DNA of 64,000 bases. It comes from Rehmannia glutinosa. Taxonomy: Eukaryota > Streptophyta > Magnoliopsida > Lamiales > Orobanchaceae. The stretch spans positions 27,233,641-27,297,640 of the forward strand of contig CM071930.1 of assembly GCA_016081115.2 (NCBI GenBank), given 5' to 3'. The position numbers and the translations under genes were made by a program. The notes under the pieces are model-generated. The model saw only the letters and a program-made list of their open reading frames with translations. It made no database searches and was not told where the DNA came from. This document shows, piece by piece, positions 34,301 through 45,324 of the stretch. Every line of letters begins with the position of its first letter. Position 1 is the stretch's first letter.

Positions 34301-37058
34301 AACATCTCTCCCCGGAAGAGATGTTGGAACGTCGTCAGTTGGGCAAATGCTACAACTGTGATGAACAATGGGTGAAGGGTCATCATTGCAAGCAACAACT
34401 TTATATCCTGGGCTTTCCTGAAGATGATGACTTTGAACATGCCACCTGGGATGTTGCATGATTTCAAATTTCAACCCTAATTTCAAGCTTGAGGACAAGT
34501 TTGATTTCTTGGAGGGGTGTAATGATGCATCCACAAGGAAAGACTTTTGCACAATTTTAGGGTCAATCAACACTGATTGATTTCCATTATCTTTGATTGA
34601 GAATTCAAATTACATTTAAATTTCTTTCCTTTAGCAGCTTGTTTATTTTTGGTTGTTTCGAATTATGATTTCATTTCCTTTTTAGTTTGTAGCTTGATTG
34701 CAGATTTTGTGTTCTTTCCTTATTATGTAGTAATTAGCTTGTAATTCCCTACTATATATAGGGACCTTTTCATTAAATAAAAGGCAGACAAGAATAAGGG
34801 AAAAACAAAGGAGAAGGAAAACTCCCAAACAATTCCACTTTGTTCTTTTTAGTGTGTATTTCAATAATCTTTGTCATTTCATTTTTTTCCACAAGCATAA
34901 CTAATCCCATTCTATCTTCCAATAAAATTGAACTCCCTTTGATGCGAGCTTTTGCGAAGGATCATAATACAATCACGGCCAGACGACAATTCAAAGTTTT
35001 CATCTAGCTTGGTGATGGCTCAAAAGCTACCTTTAAAACCGTAGGCAAGTGCACCTATCGTTTTATAGTATAGATTATTGAGTACCGAGTGTCATTCCCA
35101 CGAGGATTGTAAGTACTAATAATTACCGTCTTTTTTGTTATTTAATCTAACAATTTTTCTTTTTGTTTGATAAAGAATCTAAATTATCGAAGTGTAAAAA
35201 TGAAGTAAAATTTGTAGAATAAGAAATCAAGAGATAGAAGTGTGTTTGAATGTAAATCCCTCTAGAATGTTTTTGTGATTTGACAAGTTAAAAGATTCAA
35301 CCATAAGCCCTTAAGCAAAAACCAACCTCTTTTAATAAAATCTCACGTCTTGTGGACCGTAGAAATTCCCAATTTAAGTTAAACCCTTTCTCAAGCGAAA
35401 AACTTCTAATCTCAAGTTGATTAATCAAATCTCTTTCTAGTTAAAACCCCCAAGACAAAGATTATAACGATTTGTGAATTCCCATATTAGGTTTGACCCT
35501 AATCCAGAAGATTTATGTCGTCCTATATCTAGGATTGCATGCAACTCTTTTCACTTATATAGGTTCTATTTCACCATGAATCTCTCGATTTCCCGGATGA
35601 AAAATAAACTTCAAATCAATATTGCGCATATATCAATTCGAATGAACGAAGCATAATATAAGTGAATCACACAAAATATGAAGATTTTATTAAAAACATA
35701 CACACCTAAATCACAAATCCATTCTAGAGTTCATTACATTCAAACACTAGGAGTTTTAGCTACACATGCTTTTGACACAAGAATAAATTACACAAGAAGA
35801 TGTAAACATTGTAGACATGGTGTACTTATCTTTATCAAAATCTCAATTGACTTGATGATGTTGCTCCAAGCCTTCTTCCCCAATGTTGCCTCAAGCTTAC
35901 TCCTCCAAGACCCCTTGATCCCAATTCTACTTAATGAAATGAATACAATGAATATTTTAAGTATCTAATTGAATTCCTCTCCCAACTTCAACCTTTGGCT
36001 TTTATAGGCAACCAATACATTGATAATACTCTCTTTTGTTAAACAATTGCCTCCATTTTCATTGTTGGTTGGTGAATTCTTGTACTCATTGATGATTGAG
36101 GGAATATGGGGACATGTTTGAAAAATTGGGTGTTAAAGGTGTATAAAAGTGGTCAAAAGGCTTGGTAGGTGAGTTTTCCATAATTTTCGCATGGAAAAGT
36201 TGCAAAAGGGTCCGGACACGCCGGTCAGAACGTCTTTGCGCAAAAATTTGGAAACAAGCGACACGCCGTGTTGGACAACAACCGTGTTTGTACGACACGG
36301 CCGTGTTATGCGACACGGCCAGGCCGTGTTCGGGCCTGACGATTTTTCCTCCTCTTTTGATCCCCTTCAACATGGCCGTGTTTGGTGACACGGCTTGGCC
36401 GTTTGGACCCTTTTTCCAATTTTTATCCAATTTATTTCCTTCTTTTTTTGAACATGGCCATGTTACTTGACACCCCAAGTCATGTTGAGTGATTTTCTTG
36501 CCTTTTTCAAGTAATATTGGCTTCATTGCTCCAAATTGCTCCACCTATAATGTTAAACACATCACACTATGAAATGCTACGAAATACTTGAGAAACTATG
36601 ATTTTTCTAACAAAACAATTCAAAAACTATTGAATTAATAATATAAAATATGTACAAAATGACACTTATCAAACCGCCTCCAACTTTGAACTTTGCTTGT
36701 CCTCAAGCAAAACATTATATCAAAAAGAGGGATTCAATAAATCACAACATACAAAGATGATTTTTTTTTTTTCAACATATTGAACATAAGCGATCAAGTT
36801 CTTGGCCTTCTCAAATGAATTAACCATTAAGTAAAAACATCGTTTTGTAAAGCGATCGATCACAAGAAAGACAGTAATTTCGGCAGGCATCATTCGACTT
36901 GAAATCATCACTCCACAAATACGATAGTTATGAACAACTTCAATTCAATAACGCCATGAAAATACAAGAATTCAATAGATCATTGTAGTTAGCCTACTAG
37001 TCATATAACCAAGCTTCTTGAACTTTATTGGAATGAGAAGTCAAGGAGTATTCATTCT

Positions 37059-37092
<34 letters not shown>

Positions 37093-40000
37093 GGACCTTT
37101 CGAGACATGCTTCCACTAGGTTTATATTTTGAATTTCTGTTCAAACACTCTTAGGGTGGTTTTCCATACTCATATTCGTGTCGCCGTTTTACGTAAAAAG
37201 ACAAACATGGGGCTCATGAATGCTCCTAGTTACTAAGCAACAACAAATAGAGAGTATAACCCTCGATTGGTCCGTTTTTTTTTTTTTTTTTTTCTTTTTC
37301 TCTTTCTCTCTTTTTCTTTTTTTTTTTTCGCAAGCTTGGTTTAACAACTCGTTAGCCACTACTAAATCACGAGTTCTCGACGCGTTCATAGCGCTAGGTA
37401 TCGTCGTATATGCCTTAACACATCAAGTATTTATGGTGTTAGAAATCTCATCAAAATTTTGTGCATCCACGCTAATCTATCCTAGACAATCAATTGCTTC
37501 ACATTGAAAACACAAATTAACAAGTTAATATAGGTATAATTGGGCCAAGTTATTGACTAGCAAATACTCAATTTGTTAAAAAAAAAAAATCACATCTCTT
37601 GAAAACAAACACACAAGCATTCTCAAAATGTTATTGTACCCACCTCCAACTTTAAGATTCACATTGTCCTCAATGTGAAAGAAATAAATGGACAAACACA
37701 CACAAAACACTAAAAAAAAAAAAAAAAAAATAGAATGATATAAAAGAGGTGGGAAAAAAAAAAAAAAAAATACGACCTTACTACAATAGTGGAATCGGTG
37801 TTGAGCGACCATTGGGTTGTTTTGGTGCGGACCTTCAACGGCATCTTCATACCTAATCAAAGTTAAGCAACACACAACTCGAATACCGTGAAATCTCAAA
37901 TATTCCCAATTAGGACAAGCAAGAAGGAGCTCAAGAGTTTTTTTTTTTTTTTTTTTTATGATTTGAAAATGACTCTAGGACTTGTGATTATTTTGAAAGA
38001 AAATAAAATAAAATAAAAATAAATGAAAACAATTGCACACAAACATCGGGTTGCCTCCCGGGTAGCGCTTTTAACGTCGTATAGCTGGACCATTTCACCT
38101 AAATGTGAAGATTTAATCGGGCGGAGCCTTGAACTTATGAAAAAATTTATCTCTTTGAACAACATCGTCACCCGTATCGATTTTCGAACAATTGACCTTC
38201 ATGGTCCTGTTTTTCTGCATGTTATTCTCAAAATGGGATTCATCTGTGGAAACTTTTGCACATTGAACATCACATACTTTCAAGGATTTATTAGAAGACA
38301 TATCAAGCAAAGAATCATTTATCCTTGTCTCAATCAAGTTTATAGGAAAACAAGTATCATTTATAGGATTTCTCAAAGGAATTTTAAAGATAACTTGTTC
38401 ACCCCCTACTCTCAAAGTAAGTTTTCCATCATGCACATCAATGAGAGATTTAGCGGTAGCCAAAAAGGGACGCCCTAGAATTAAGGGAACTTCTAAATTA
38501 TCATGCATGTCAAGAATAACGAAATCGACTGGAAACACGAATTTGTCAATCTTGACTAACACATCATTAATAATACCTCTAGGATGTTTAATCGATTTAT
38601 CGGCTAATTGAATGTCCATCCTAATAGGTTTAAGTTCACCTAATCCCGCATGCTTAAATGTTTCATAAGACATCACATTGATACTAGCTCCCAAGTCGGC
38701 TAGTGCCTATCAACAGTAAATCATCAATTGTGCAAGGGATAATAAAGCTTCCCGGATCATTAAATTTTTGTGGTAGTTCATTGGAAGGACATTTATCATT
38801 GAATTGCACATTTGATAATTTGTTAAGCTTATTTTCACTAGGAATGATGTCATTAAGATCCCTAACATGCTTTGAAGGAGGGTCAACAAATGGAATATTG
38901 GCATGTAATTGTTTGAAAGAATTAAGGTACTTACCAAATTTGTCCTCCCTTCTATCTTCTTCTTCTATTAGACTCCTTAAGGGATCTTGGGCTTGTATTC
39001 GCAACCTCCTTTTTCATGAGATTTTCTTTGGGCATCTCATCCTCCACGTATTTCTGCATGGCGGCATTGGCATAATCATGCTCATGTGGAAAACGATGGT
39101 GATTGCCTTTACGTGCTCCCTTGGTTTGGCTCGATTACCCTAAACTACCTTGTGGCCTTTCGAAATCATCTTCGCAATCGCCTATTTGGTTTTCCAGTTA
39201 TGGATAGATGCCTCTTGATTTCTCAAGGATGTTTCCACCGCCGGAATCGGGTATCTGTTGATTGCACAAACTTTGTTATAAGATCTTCCAAGTTAGGCTA
39301 CCTTGATTTGGCCGAAATCCGGAGACGTGTGTAGATCAGGATTGGGATTAGGTCGTGGTTGACCTTGATTTCCCCAACCAAAATTAGGATGTTGTCGCCA
39401 CCCAGGATTATATGTGTTGCTGTAAGGATTACTTGGGTAATTTTTGCCTTGATTCCCAACGTAATTAGCATGTTCAGTGTGAGGTATTGTGTGTGGGCAA
39501 TCCTGATGATTATGCAATCCCCCACAAGTTTCACAAGATAAAACATGCGGTGGTGGTGGTTTAGGAGCTGCTAGATCGTCGATCTTTTGGGTCAATGCTT
39601 CGACCTGTGCGGCGAGCGTAACTACCGCATCTGCATTATACACACCAACTGACCTATTAGTTTTACCTCGTATGGATTGCCATTGGTAGCCGTTCATGGC
39701 CATTCCCTCAATCAAATCCTGAGCGGCTTCCGGCGTTTTGTTATTAAGAGTTCCCCTGCCGCCGATCGATCATTTGTCTTGTTGCAGAAAGTAGCCCATT
39801 ATAAAATGTTTGGACTTGCATCCAAATAGGTAGGCCATGGTGTGGGCATTTCCGCAACAATTCTTTGAATCTCTCCCAAGTGTCGTACAAGGTCTCATCG
39901 TCCTCTTGAGTGAATGAAGAGATCTCATTCCTCAATCGTGCGGTTTTGGCGGGTGGAAAATACTTCAGAAGGAACTTTTCTGCCATAATGTTCCATGTTG

Positions 40001-42902
40001 TGATTGTTCCCTTCGGTAAAGTGTTTAGCCATTGTTTAGCCCGTCCCCGGAGAGTAAATGGGAACAGGCGTAAACGGATGGCATCATCAGAGACTCCATT
40101 TATTTTGAAGGTATCGCAAATTTCAAGGAAATTCGCGATATGATTATTGGGATCTTCATCCGGTAGGCCGTCGAATTGAACAAATTGTTGCACCATTTGA
40201 ATGACATTCGGTTTGATTTCAAAATTATTGGCTGCAACAGCGGGCCTTACGATACTAGATGATGTGCCGTCCATAGACGGCTTGGCATAGTCGTACATGG
40301 TTCTTTGCTGTTCATCCGCCATATTGGGATCCTTGCCTTCGTTAATATCCTCCTCGTGGTCTGTATTAATACTTTCCTCTGTGTTGCTATCGGCGGTGTC
40401 GCGCTTCCAAATTCGGCGACGAGTAGGCATGCACTGCGGTAAATAAAGAGGATAAGTGTAATCCAAGACTTACAAAGAAAATAAAAAGAAAGACAAATGA
40501 TGAAATAAAATAAAAAAAATGATTAAATTAACAAAAATAAGGTGTTCTTAATATTACAATCCCCGGCAACGGCGCCAAAAACTTGATGGCTCAAAAGCTA
40601 CCTTTAAAACCGTAGGCAAGTGCACCTATCGTTTTATAGTATAGATTATTGAGTACCGAGTGTCATTCCCACGAGGATTGTAAGTACTAATAATTACCGT
40701 CTTTTTTGTTATTTAATCTAACAATTTTCAGAGTTTTTGTTTGATAAAGAATCTAAATTATCGAAGTGTAAAAATGAAGTAAAATTTGTAGAATAAGAAA
40801 TCAAGAGATAGAAGTGTGTTTGAATGTAAATCCCTCTAGAATGTTTTTGTGATTTGACAAGTTAAAAGATTCAACCATAAGCCCTTAAGCAAAAACCAAC
40901 CTCTTTTAATAAAATCTCACGTCTTGTGGACCGTAGAAATTCCCAATTTAAGTTAAACCCTTTCTCAAGGCGAAAAACTTCTAATCTCAAGTTGATTAAC
41001 TGAAATCTCTTTCTAGTTAAAACCCCCAAGACAGCATTATAACGATTTGTGAATTCCCATATTAGGTTTGACCCTAATCCGGAAGATTTATGTCGTCCCC
41101 ATATCTAGGATTGCATGCAACTCTTTTCACTTATATAGTTCTATTTCACCATGAATCTCTCGATTTCCCGGATGAAAAATAAACTTCAAATCAATATTGC
41201 GCATATATCAATTCGAATGAACGAAGCATAATATAAGTGAATCACACAAAATATGAAGATTTTATTAAAAACATACACACCTTAATCACAAATCCATTCT
41301 AGAGTTCATTACATTCAAACACTAGGAGTTTTAGCTACACATGCTTTTGACATAAGAATAAATTACACAAGAAGATGTAAACATTGTAGACATGGTGTAC
41401 TTATCTTTATCAAAATCTCAATTGACTTGATGATGTTGCTCCAAGCCTTCTTCCCCAATGTTGCCTCAAGCTTACTCCTCCAAGACCCCTTGATCCCAAT
41501 TCTACTTAATGAAATGAATACAATGAATATTTTCTCGAGTATCTAATTGAATTCCTCTCCCAACTTCAACCTCGCTTTTATAGCAACCAATACATTGATA
41601 ATACTCTCTTTTGTTAAACAATTGCCTCCATTTTCATTGTTGGTTGGTGAATTCTTATACTCAATTGATGATTGAGGGAATATGGGGACATGTTGCGTAA
41701 AATTGGGTGTTAAAGGTGTATAAAAGTGGTCAAAAGGCTTGGTAGGTGAGTTTTCCATAATTTTCGCATGGAAAAGTTGCAAAAAGGGTCCGGACACGCC
41801 AGTGTCAGCAAAGACGACGGCCGTCTCTTGCCGCAAAAATTTGCTTTGAAAACAGGCGACACACGGCCGTGTTGGACAACACGGCCAGGCCGTGTTTGCG
41901 ACACGCGGCCGTGTTATGCGACACGGCCAGCCGTGTTCGGCTGTTTTGTGCGATTTTTCCTCCTCTTTTGATCCCCTTCAACATGGCCGTGTTTTGGTGA
42001 CACGGCTTGGCGTTGGACCCTTTTTCCAATTTTTATCCAATTTATTTCCTTCTTTTTTTGAACATGGCCATGTTACTTGACACCCCAAGTCATGTTGAGT
42101 GATTTTCTTGCCTTTTTCAAGTAATATTGGCTTCACATTCTTCCAAATTGCTCCACCTATAATGTTAAACACATCACACTATGAAATGCTACGAAATACT
42201 TGAGAAACTATGATTTTTCTAACAAAACAATTCAAAAACTATTGAATTAATAATATAAAATATGTACAAAATGACACTTATCACTTGGAAACTCCTTAAT
42301 AAATCTTATTAACTTGCTCAACATGTATTCACTTCAAATTCAAATAAAACTTCATTACTTGGAAGGAACATGAAATTTTAATCATTCCAAAATAGACTGC
42401 ATCAAAATTCAATTCAAGAACATTTGACATCCCAAAAATATCCCAAGAATCAAGCTAGCTTAATAGATGATCAACCAATGAAGATTGCAAAGAGAAATAT
42501 TGAAATAAATAGAAAAAATTTACCTAGCGTGAATAATCTTAACACTAGTCTTGCCAGGTTGACTCCAATTGTAAGCCAATGATCCAATTACACCGCTTGC
42601 CCACAAACTCCCTTCAAAAAACAGAAGCCCACATCAGATAATCGAAAGCAGGTACAAAATTGAACGCCAAAGAGAAACAACAAGGAAACATAAAGACTTA
42701 ATTTGACTTCTACAATAAAAGTTAAACTTGTCACTAAGAACATCTATATTGAAACAAAACAGGGGAAGTTTGACGATTTTCGATCAGATTAAGCCATTAA
42801 ATTGGGAACGGAAAGGAGCTTACCAACGGTGCGAAGCTTGTTCTCGACGATCCATTCTCTGATGGATATAAACCTAGACTTGACGCTGGTAGATTCTGCC
42901 AT
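31326..42902 (-). CDS. HIG1-domain (hypoxia-induced, RCF1-like) mitochondrial protein, three exons, 11-kb intron
   Basis: HIG1-domain proteins sit in the inner mitochondrial membrane and help assemble or tune respiratory complexes. Exons on the minus strand are 42902-42824 (starts MAESTSVKSRFISIREWIVE), 42611-42524 (SLWASGVIGSLAYNWSQPG, KTSVKIIHA) and 31473 to about 31326 (LHAQALTLAALAGAAVFEYY, DHKSEGKSTDRYSK). Phases match at both joins (Gly and Arg codons are split), and every intron has GT and AG ends. Two hydrophobic segments, about residues 28-40 and 61-75, agree with the two-helix fold. Intron 2 spans 31474-42523 and holds elements E and D; without them it would be about 1.9 kb. After SK at 31371 the reading frame yields a 14-residue tail ending at 31326, whereas the +1 frame gives FLPVDTYSKD and a stop at 31337, which looks like the family tail. 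This suggests a one-base insertion or sequence error. Confidence 0.88.
33079..33527 (+). repeat. 5' LTR of element E
   Basis: Direct repeat of 34524-34969 with only scattered differences. It contains a TATA box (CTATATAAAGGG, 33310-33321). Confidence 0.92.
33554..34462 (+). pseudogene. Gag of TR-GAG element E, broken
   Basis: From the ATG at 33554 (MGDLKTLQADVRALQSSVQA) runs a coiled-coil-like N-terminus. In the same frame, past a stop at 33872-33874, comes the capsid block NPLGELAKLQ, then a TAA and NGKPIEEYVDEFQLML, then ARSDKVHYNQQVALFTSGLD. All of these are typical of chromovirus-type gypsy gag. After a frame change near 34265-34320 a zinc-knuckle-like block follows (ERRQLGKCYNCDEQWVKGHH with the next Cys), ending at about 34462. 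Two nonsense codons and a frameshift make this copy inactive. Confidence 0.85.
34524..34969 (+). repeat. 3' LTR of element E
   Basis: Pairs with 33079-33527. It ends TA instead of CA, followed directly by CAATC. The TATA region reads CTATATATAGGG (34752-34763). Confidence 0.92.
35013..36671 (-). repeat. 3' LTR of gypsy D
   Basis: Nearly identical to 40584-42283 over most of its length. It contains the TATA box (CTATAAAAG on the minus strand, 35999-36007) and an ACACGGCCGTGT-type cluster (36210-36390) that differs strongly from the partner copy. Confidence 0.94.
36672..38112 (-). other. Low-complexity interior of gypsy D
   Basis: This replaces the expected pol. It contains long homopolymer tracts (T-runs at 37062-37091 and 37277-37329, A-runs near 37713 and 37756, a T-run at 37940-37957). 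A short minus-strand piece at 36880-36790 (FLVIDRFTKRCFY) faintly recalls an integrase core, but I do not consider it proven. The conserved motif GGGTTGCCTCCCGGGTAGCGC of this gypsy group (about 38048) lies just downstream of the protease. The polypurine tract (GGAGGCGG on the minus strand, 36674-36681) abuts the LTR. Confidence 0.6.
38113..39004 (-). pseudogene. Gypsy aspartic protease region (element D)
   Basis: The minus-strand frame at 39004-38684 has the linker with NYMPIFHLL-equivalent and QFNDKCPSNELPQKFNDPGS followed by FIIPCTIDD. A frame change near 38700 leads into GASINVMSYETFKHAGLGEL (38694 on), PIRMDIQLADKSIKHPRGII and VPLILGRPFLATAKSLIDVH. ASINVM and LILGRPFLAT are standard protease blocks of Athila/Tat elements. 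The active-site Asp-containing part is at the frame break. Confidence 0.85.
39293..40466 (-). pseudogene. Gypsy gag (element D)
   Basis: The minus strand from about 40430 (MPTRRRIWKRDTADSNTEES) to 39744 carries the capsid region: FVQFDGLPDEDPNNHIANFL, AIRLRLFPFTLRGRAKQWLN, WNIMAEKFLLKYFPPAKTAR and LRKCPHHGLPIWMQVQTFYN. A frame change near 39745 leads to 39715-39293 with EGMAMNGYQWQSIRG, the knuckle-like CETCGGLHNHQDCP and the SNTYNPGWRQHPNFGWGNQ block. One frameshift separates the pieces; otherwise the gag is well preserved. Confidence 0.9.
40560..40577 (-). other. Primer-binding site of gypsy D
   Basis: The minus strand reads TGGCGCCGTTGCCGGGGA, the standard Athila/Tat site usually assigned to tRNA-Asp, six bases from the LTR end. 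Confidence 0.93.
40584..42283 (-). repeat. 5' LTR of gypsy D
   Basis: Partner of 35013-36671. TATA box at 41575-41583 (minus strand). The palindrome cluster at 41796-41965 contains several copies of ACACGGCCGTGT and ACACGGCCAGGCCGTGT and is longer than in the other copy. Confidence 0.94.
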
Positions 42903-43665
42903 CTTTATTCTCGTATAATTGTGTTGAAAATCAAACTCTATTGTATATTTGTATGTTGTACTACATTTGCTAATGCTTGGTCTCCATGCTCCATTTTTTT
43001 CCTTCATGTTCCAAGCTAATTTTTTTAGAGGAAATTACGCAAAACCCTTTATACTATTTGTGTTTTTACATTTTATTTTTGGTTACACTTCATCATATAT
43101 TTTACCATATATGGACAATTTTACCCTTAAAGTTTTATTTTCTTAAAATAATGAAAATAGTTCATTACGATCATACCTGACCAATCATGCTTTCGTATAA
43201 AAATTAATAATCTCTTAAATTCATACTTTGTTTGACTGTAATGTATTTGGGTTATCTTTATTATTGACGAGTAAATTATTAAGAGTATTATGTTTGTCAT
43301 ATGGAGTTTCTACTTGATCAAAGATTATGCATTACTTTTTTAAATATCACTTCATGATAATATTTACGATTATAAAAGAATGTAGAGATAATTATTTAAT
43401 ACAATTAATATTTTTTTTATTAATTATTAACGTTTATAATTATTTGAGAGAACTAACATGTATATTTTTATTATATAACATTTGATTAATAGTATCTCTT
43501 ATGTTCTAAAAAAACCTTTAAATTTATTGTTAAACATAGTATTATTCACACAATATAATACAATTTATGTGTAATGTATCTGCTAAACTTTTTAAAGGAA
43601 AAGATAAGTATATTTTTATTAAGTTCAGAGCTAGGGTTACAATATTTTCCAATGTTCATGTATAT

Positions 43666-43695
<30 letters not shown>
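42903..43695. other. Upstream region of the HIG1 gene, AT-rich
   Basis: No gene is seen. On the minus strand the first 100-200 bases next to 42903 should hold the HIG1 promoter and 5' UTR; no unambiguous TATA box stands out. From about 43665 a (TA)n run leads to the TIR element. Confidence 0.45.
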
Positions 43696-43701
<6 letters not shown>

Positions 43702-45279
43702 TAGGATTAAATGTGGCAGAGGGGCTTACTGTGTGGCAGTGTGGATTAATCCAATCATTAATCCAACAAATCCAATGGTTCAGATTTTTTTCGATTTTTT
43801 ATTTATTTATTTAGATTTCGCTCAATTAACGGAATAATTGTCATTTTATTTGTAAAATAAAGCTGTTACTTTTGGTAACTGTTCATCCCAACGATTTTTA
43901 TGGGATTTGATTTTATGTTTATTCCCAATTTTCATTCACTTGCGGTTTACTCAGAATGATGTATAATTATGTATACAATGATACATTATAAAATGATGCA
44001 CTGTTAGATATAAAATGGTGCATAATTCAGTATTAAATGGTGCACAGTTCAGTTATGGAAACAAATCCATGATTGTAGGGCGTAATATGGGAAGATGGTT
44101 ACACCACTTTGTCTTTATAGTTCTTTTTAGATGATTTCAATTAGTTATACAATGATGCACTGTTAGATATAAAAATGGTGCACAGTTTAGTATTAAATGA
44201 TGCACATTTCAGCTATTAAAATGGCGCACAGTACAATTACAGAAACGTGATATTAATCAATCCCTTGATTGTAGGGGCGTGATTTATCGGAAGATGGTTA
44301 CACTATTTTGTCTTTATAGTTCTTTTAGATGATGTACAATTAGTTATACAATGAAGAACTGTTAGATATAAAATGGTGTACACTTCAGTTTTGAATGGGA
44401 AGATGGTTACACAATTTTTTCTTTATAGTTCTTTTAGATAATGTACAATTAGTTATACAATGATGCACTGTTAGATATAAAATAGTGCACAGTTCAGTTA
44501 TTAAATAGGAAGATGGTTACACCATTTTGTTTTTATAGTTCTTTTAGATGATGTACAATTAGTTATACAATGATGCATTGTTAGATATAAAATGGTGCAT
44601 AGTTCAGTCATTAAATGGGAAGACGGTTACATTATTTTGTCTTATATAGTTCCTTTAGATGATGTACAATCAGTTATATAATGATGCACTGTTAGATATA
44701 AAATGGTGTATAGTCAGTTATTAAATGTAGAGCTGTCAATTTAACCGGGCGGGGCCGACTCGATGCTAGCCCGTCGGGCCAAGTGGGGAAATTGGGTTGG
44801 GTCGGAATTTGTTCGGCTCGCTATTTTGGAGGGCCCAACCCAAACCATGTATTAAAAATACACTTGATTTGCTTCGGGCCAACCGGGCCGGCCCGGTGTT
44901 TCGGGCCTAATGGGCCGGGCCAAATAGGCCCGACTCTTTTTGGGCTTGCAAAATCGCAGTCCAGCCCTATTACCGGGCCGATCAGGCCAGCCCATCGGGC
45001 CGAACATTTTTTGACAGCTCTAATTGAATGATGTACAGTTCAACTATTAAAAATGATACATAATTCAGTTATAAAACGTGATATCAACCAATCATTTGAT
45101 TGTAGGGGTGTGATTTATGGTATTTTGCTAGTTACTATTATGCTCTTTCCACCTATTATTTAATTGATAATTCAGTTATTTTTAATAGCAATCTGGACCA
45201 TTGAATAAAATGTGTGGATGGATAGGATCAATCCACACTGCCACATGGTAAGAGGCTGCCACACGAGATCCCATCCCTA
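43696..45279. mobile_element. TIR element with about 110-bp internal tandem repeats
   Basis: The left end TAGGGTTAGGATTAAATGTG and the reverse complement of the right end TAGGGATGGGATCTCGTGTG are inverted repeats that extend about 90 bases (shared GTGGCAGTGTGGATT). The left flank is a (TA)n run; the right is TA/T. The interior has at least five imperfect repeats of about 110 bases with the words GATGCACTGTTAGATATAAA, GGGAAGATGGTTACAC and TTTATAGTTCTTTTAGATGA. There is no transposase. The ends resemble those of 20453-21471. A 295-bp MITE is inserted at 44728. Confidence 0.78.
44728..45022. mobile_element. hAT-type MITE, GC-rich (8-bp TSD)
   Basis: The inverted ends are TAGAGCTGTCAA and TTGACAGCTCTA. 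The flanking 8 bases ATTAAATG (44720-44727) and ATTGAATG (45023-45030) match at seven of eight positions, as expected for hAT transposition. The interior is rich in GGGCCGGGCC-type runs, in sharp contrast to the AT-rich surroundings. No coding capacity. Confidence 0.85.
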
Positions 45280-45324
45280 TCATCCGTGTGGTTGGAATAG
45301 GAGATCAAACACTCTCCTTGATTA

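Larger units (their letters stand above)
33079..34969 (+). mobile_element. TR-GAG element E, non-autonomous gypsy-related LTR element (TSD CAATC)
   Basis: Two LTRs of 449 and 446 bp enclose only 996 bp. Ends are TGATGCATCC and CATAACA (left copy) or CATAATA (right copy, one change). The 5-bp duplication CAATC is exact at 33074-33078 and 34970-34974. Inside are a PBS-like TTTGGTTCCGTTACCGGG (33529-33546), a gag-like coding region and a purine tract before the right LTR (GGAGGGGTG). There is no protease, RT or integrase. This layout is that of terminal-repeat retrotransposons with a GAG domain. It lies antisense in intron 2 of the HIG1 gene. Confidence 0.92.
35013..42283 (-). mobile_element. 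Gypsy element D, gag and protease only (TSD CTTGG)
   Basis: The ends TGATGGCTC (35013) and CTTATCA (42283) are flanked by the exact duplication CTTGG (35008-35012 and 42284-42288). LTRs are 1659 and 1700 bp. In minus-strand order the interior has a PBS, gag, an aspartic protease region and then about 1.4 kb of low-complexity sequence up to the polypurine tract. RT, RNase H and integrase are missing, so the element depends on others. It is in the same orientation as the HIG1 gene whose second intron it occupies. Gag and protease motifs place it in the Athila/Tat group, distinct from C. Confidence 0.94.

Noticed and set aside
36086..36544. Open frames on both strands of the D LTRs (also 41543-42080)
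   Set aside because: Present in both LTR copies but with shifted frames; they are by-products of the GC-rich cluster.
36720..36911. Possible integrase fragment in gypsy D
   Set aside because: A 13-residue resemblance (FLVIDRFTKRCFY) without the rest of the DDE core is too weak to call.
44783..45031. 82-codon open frame rich in Gly, Pro and Phe
   Set aside because: It is the interior of the hAT-type MITE with GGGCC runs; no gene.
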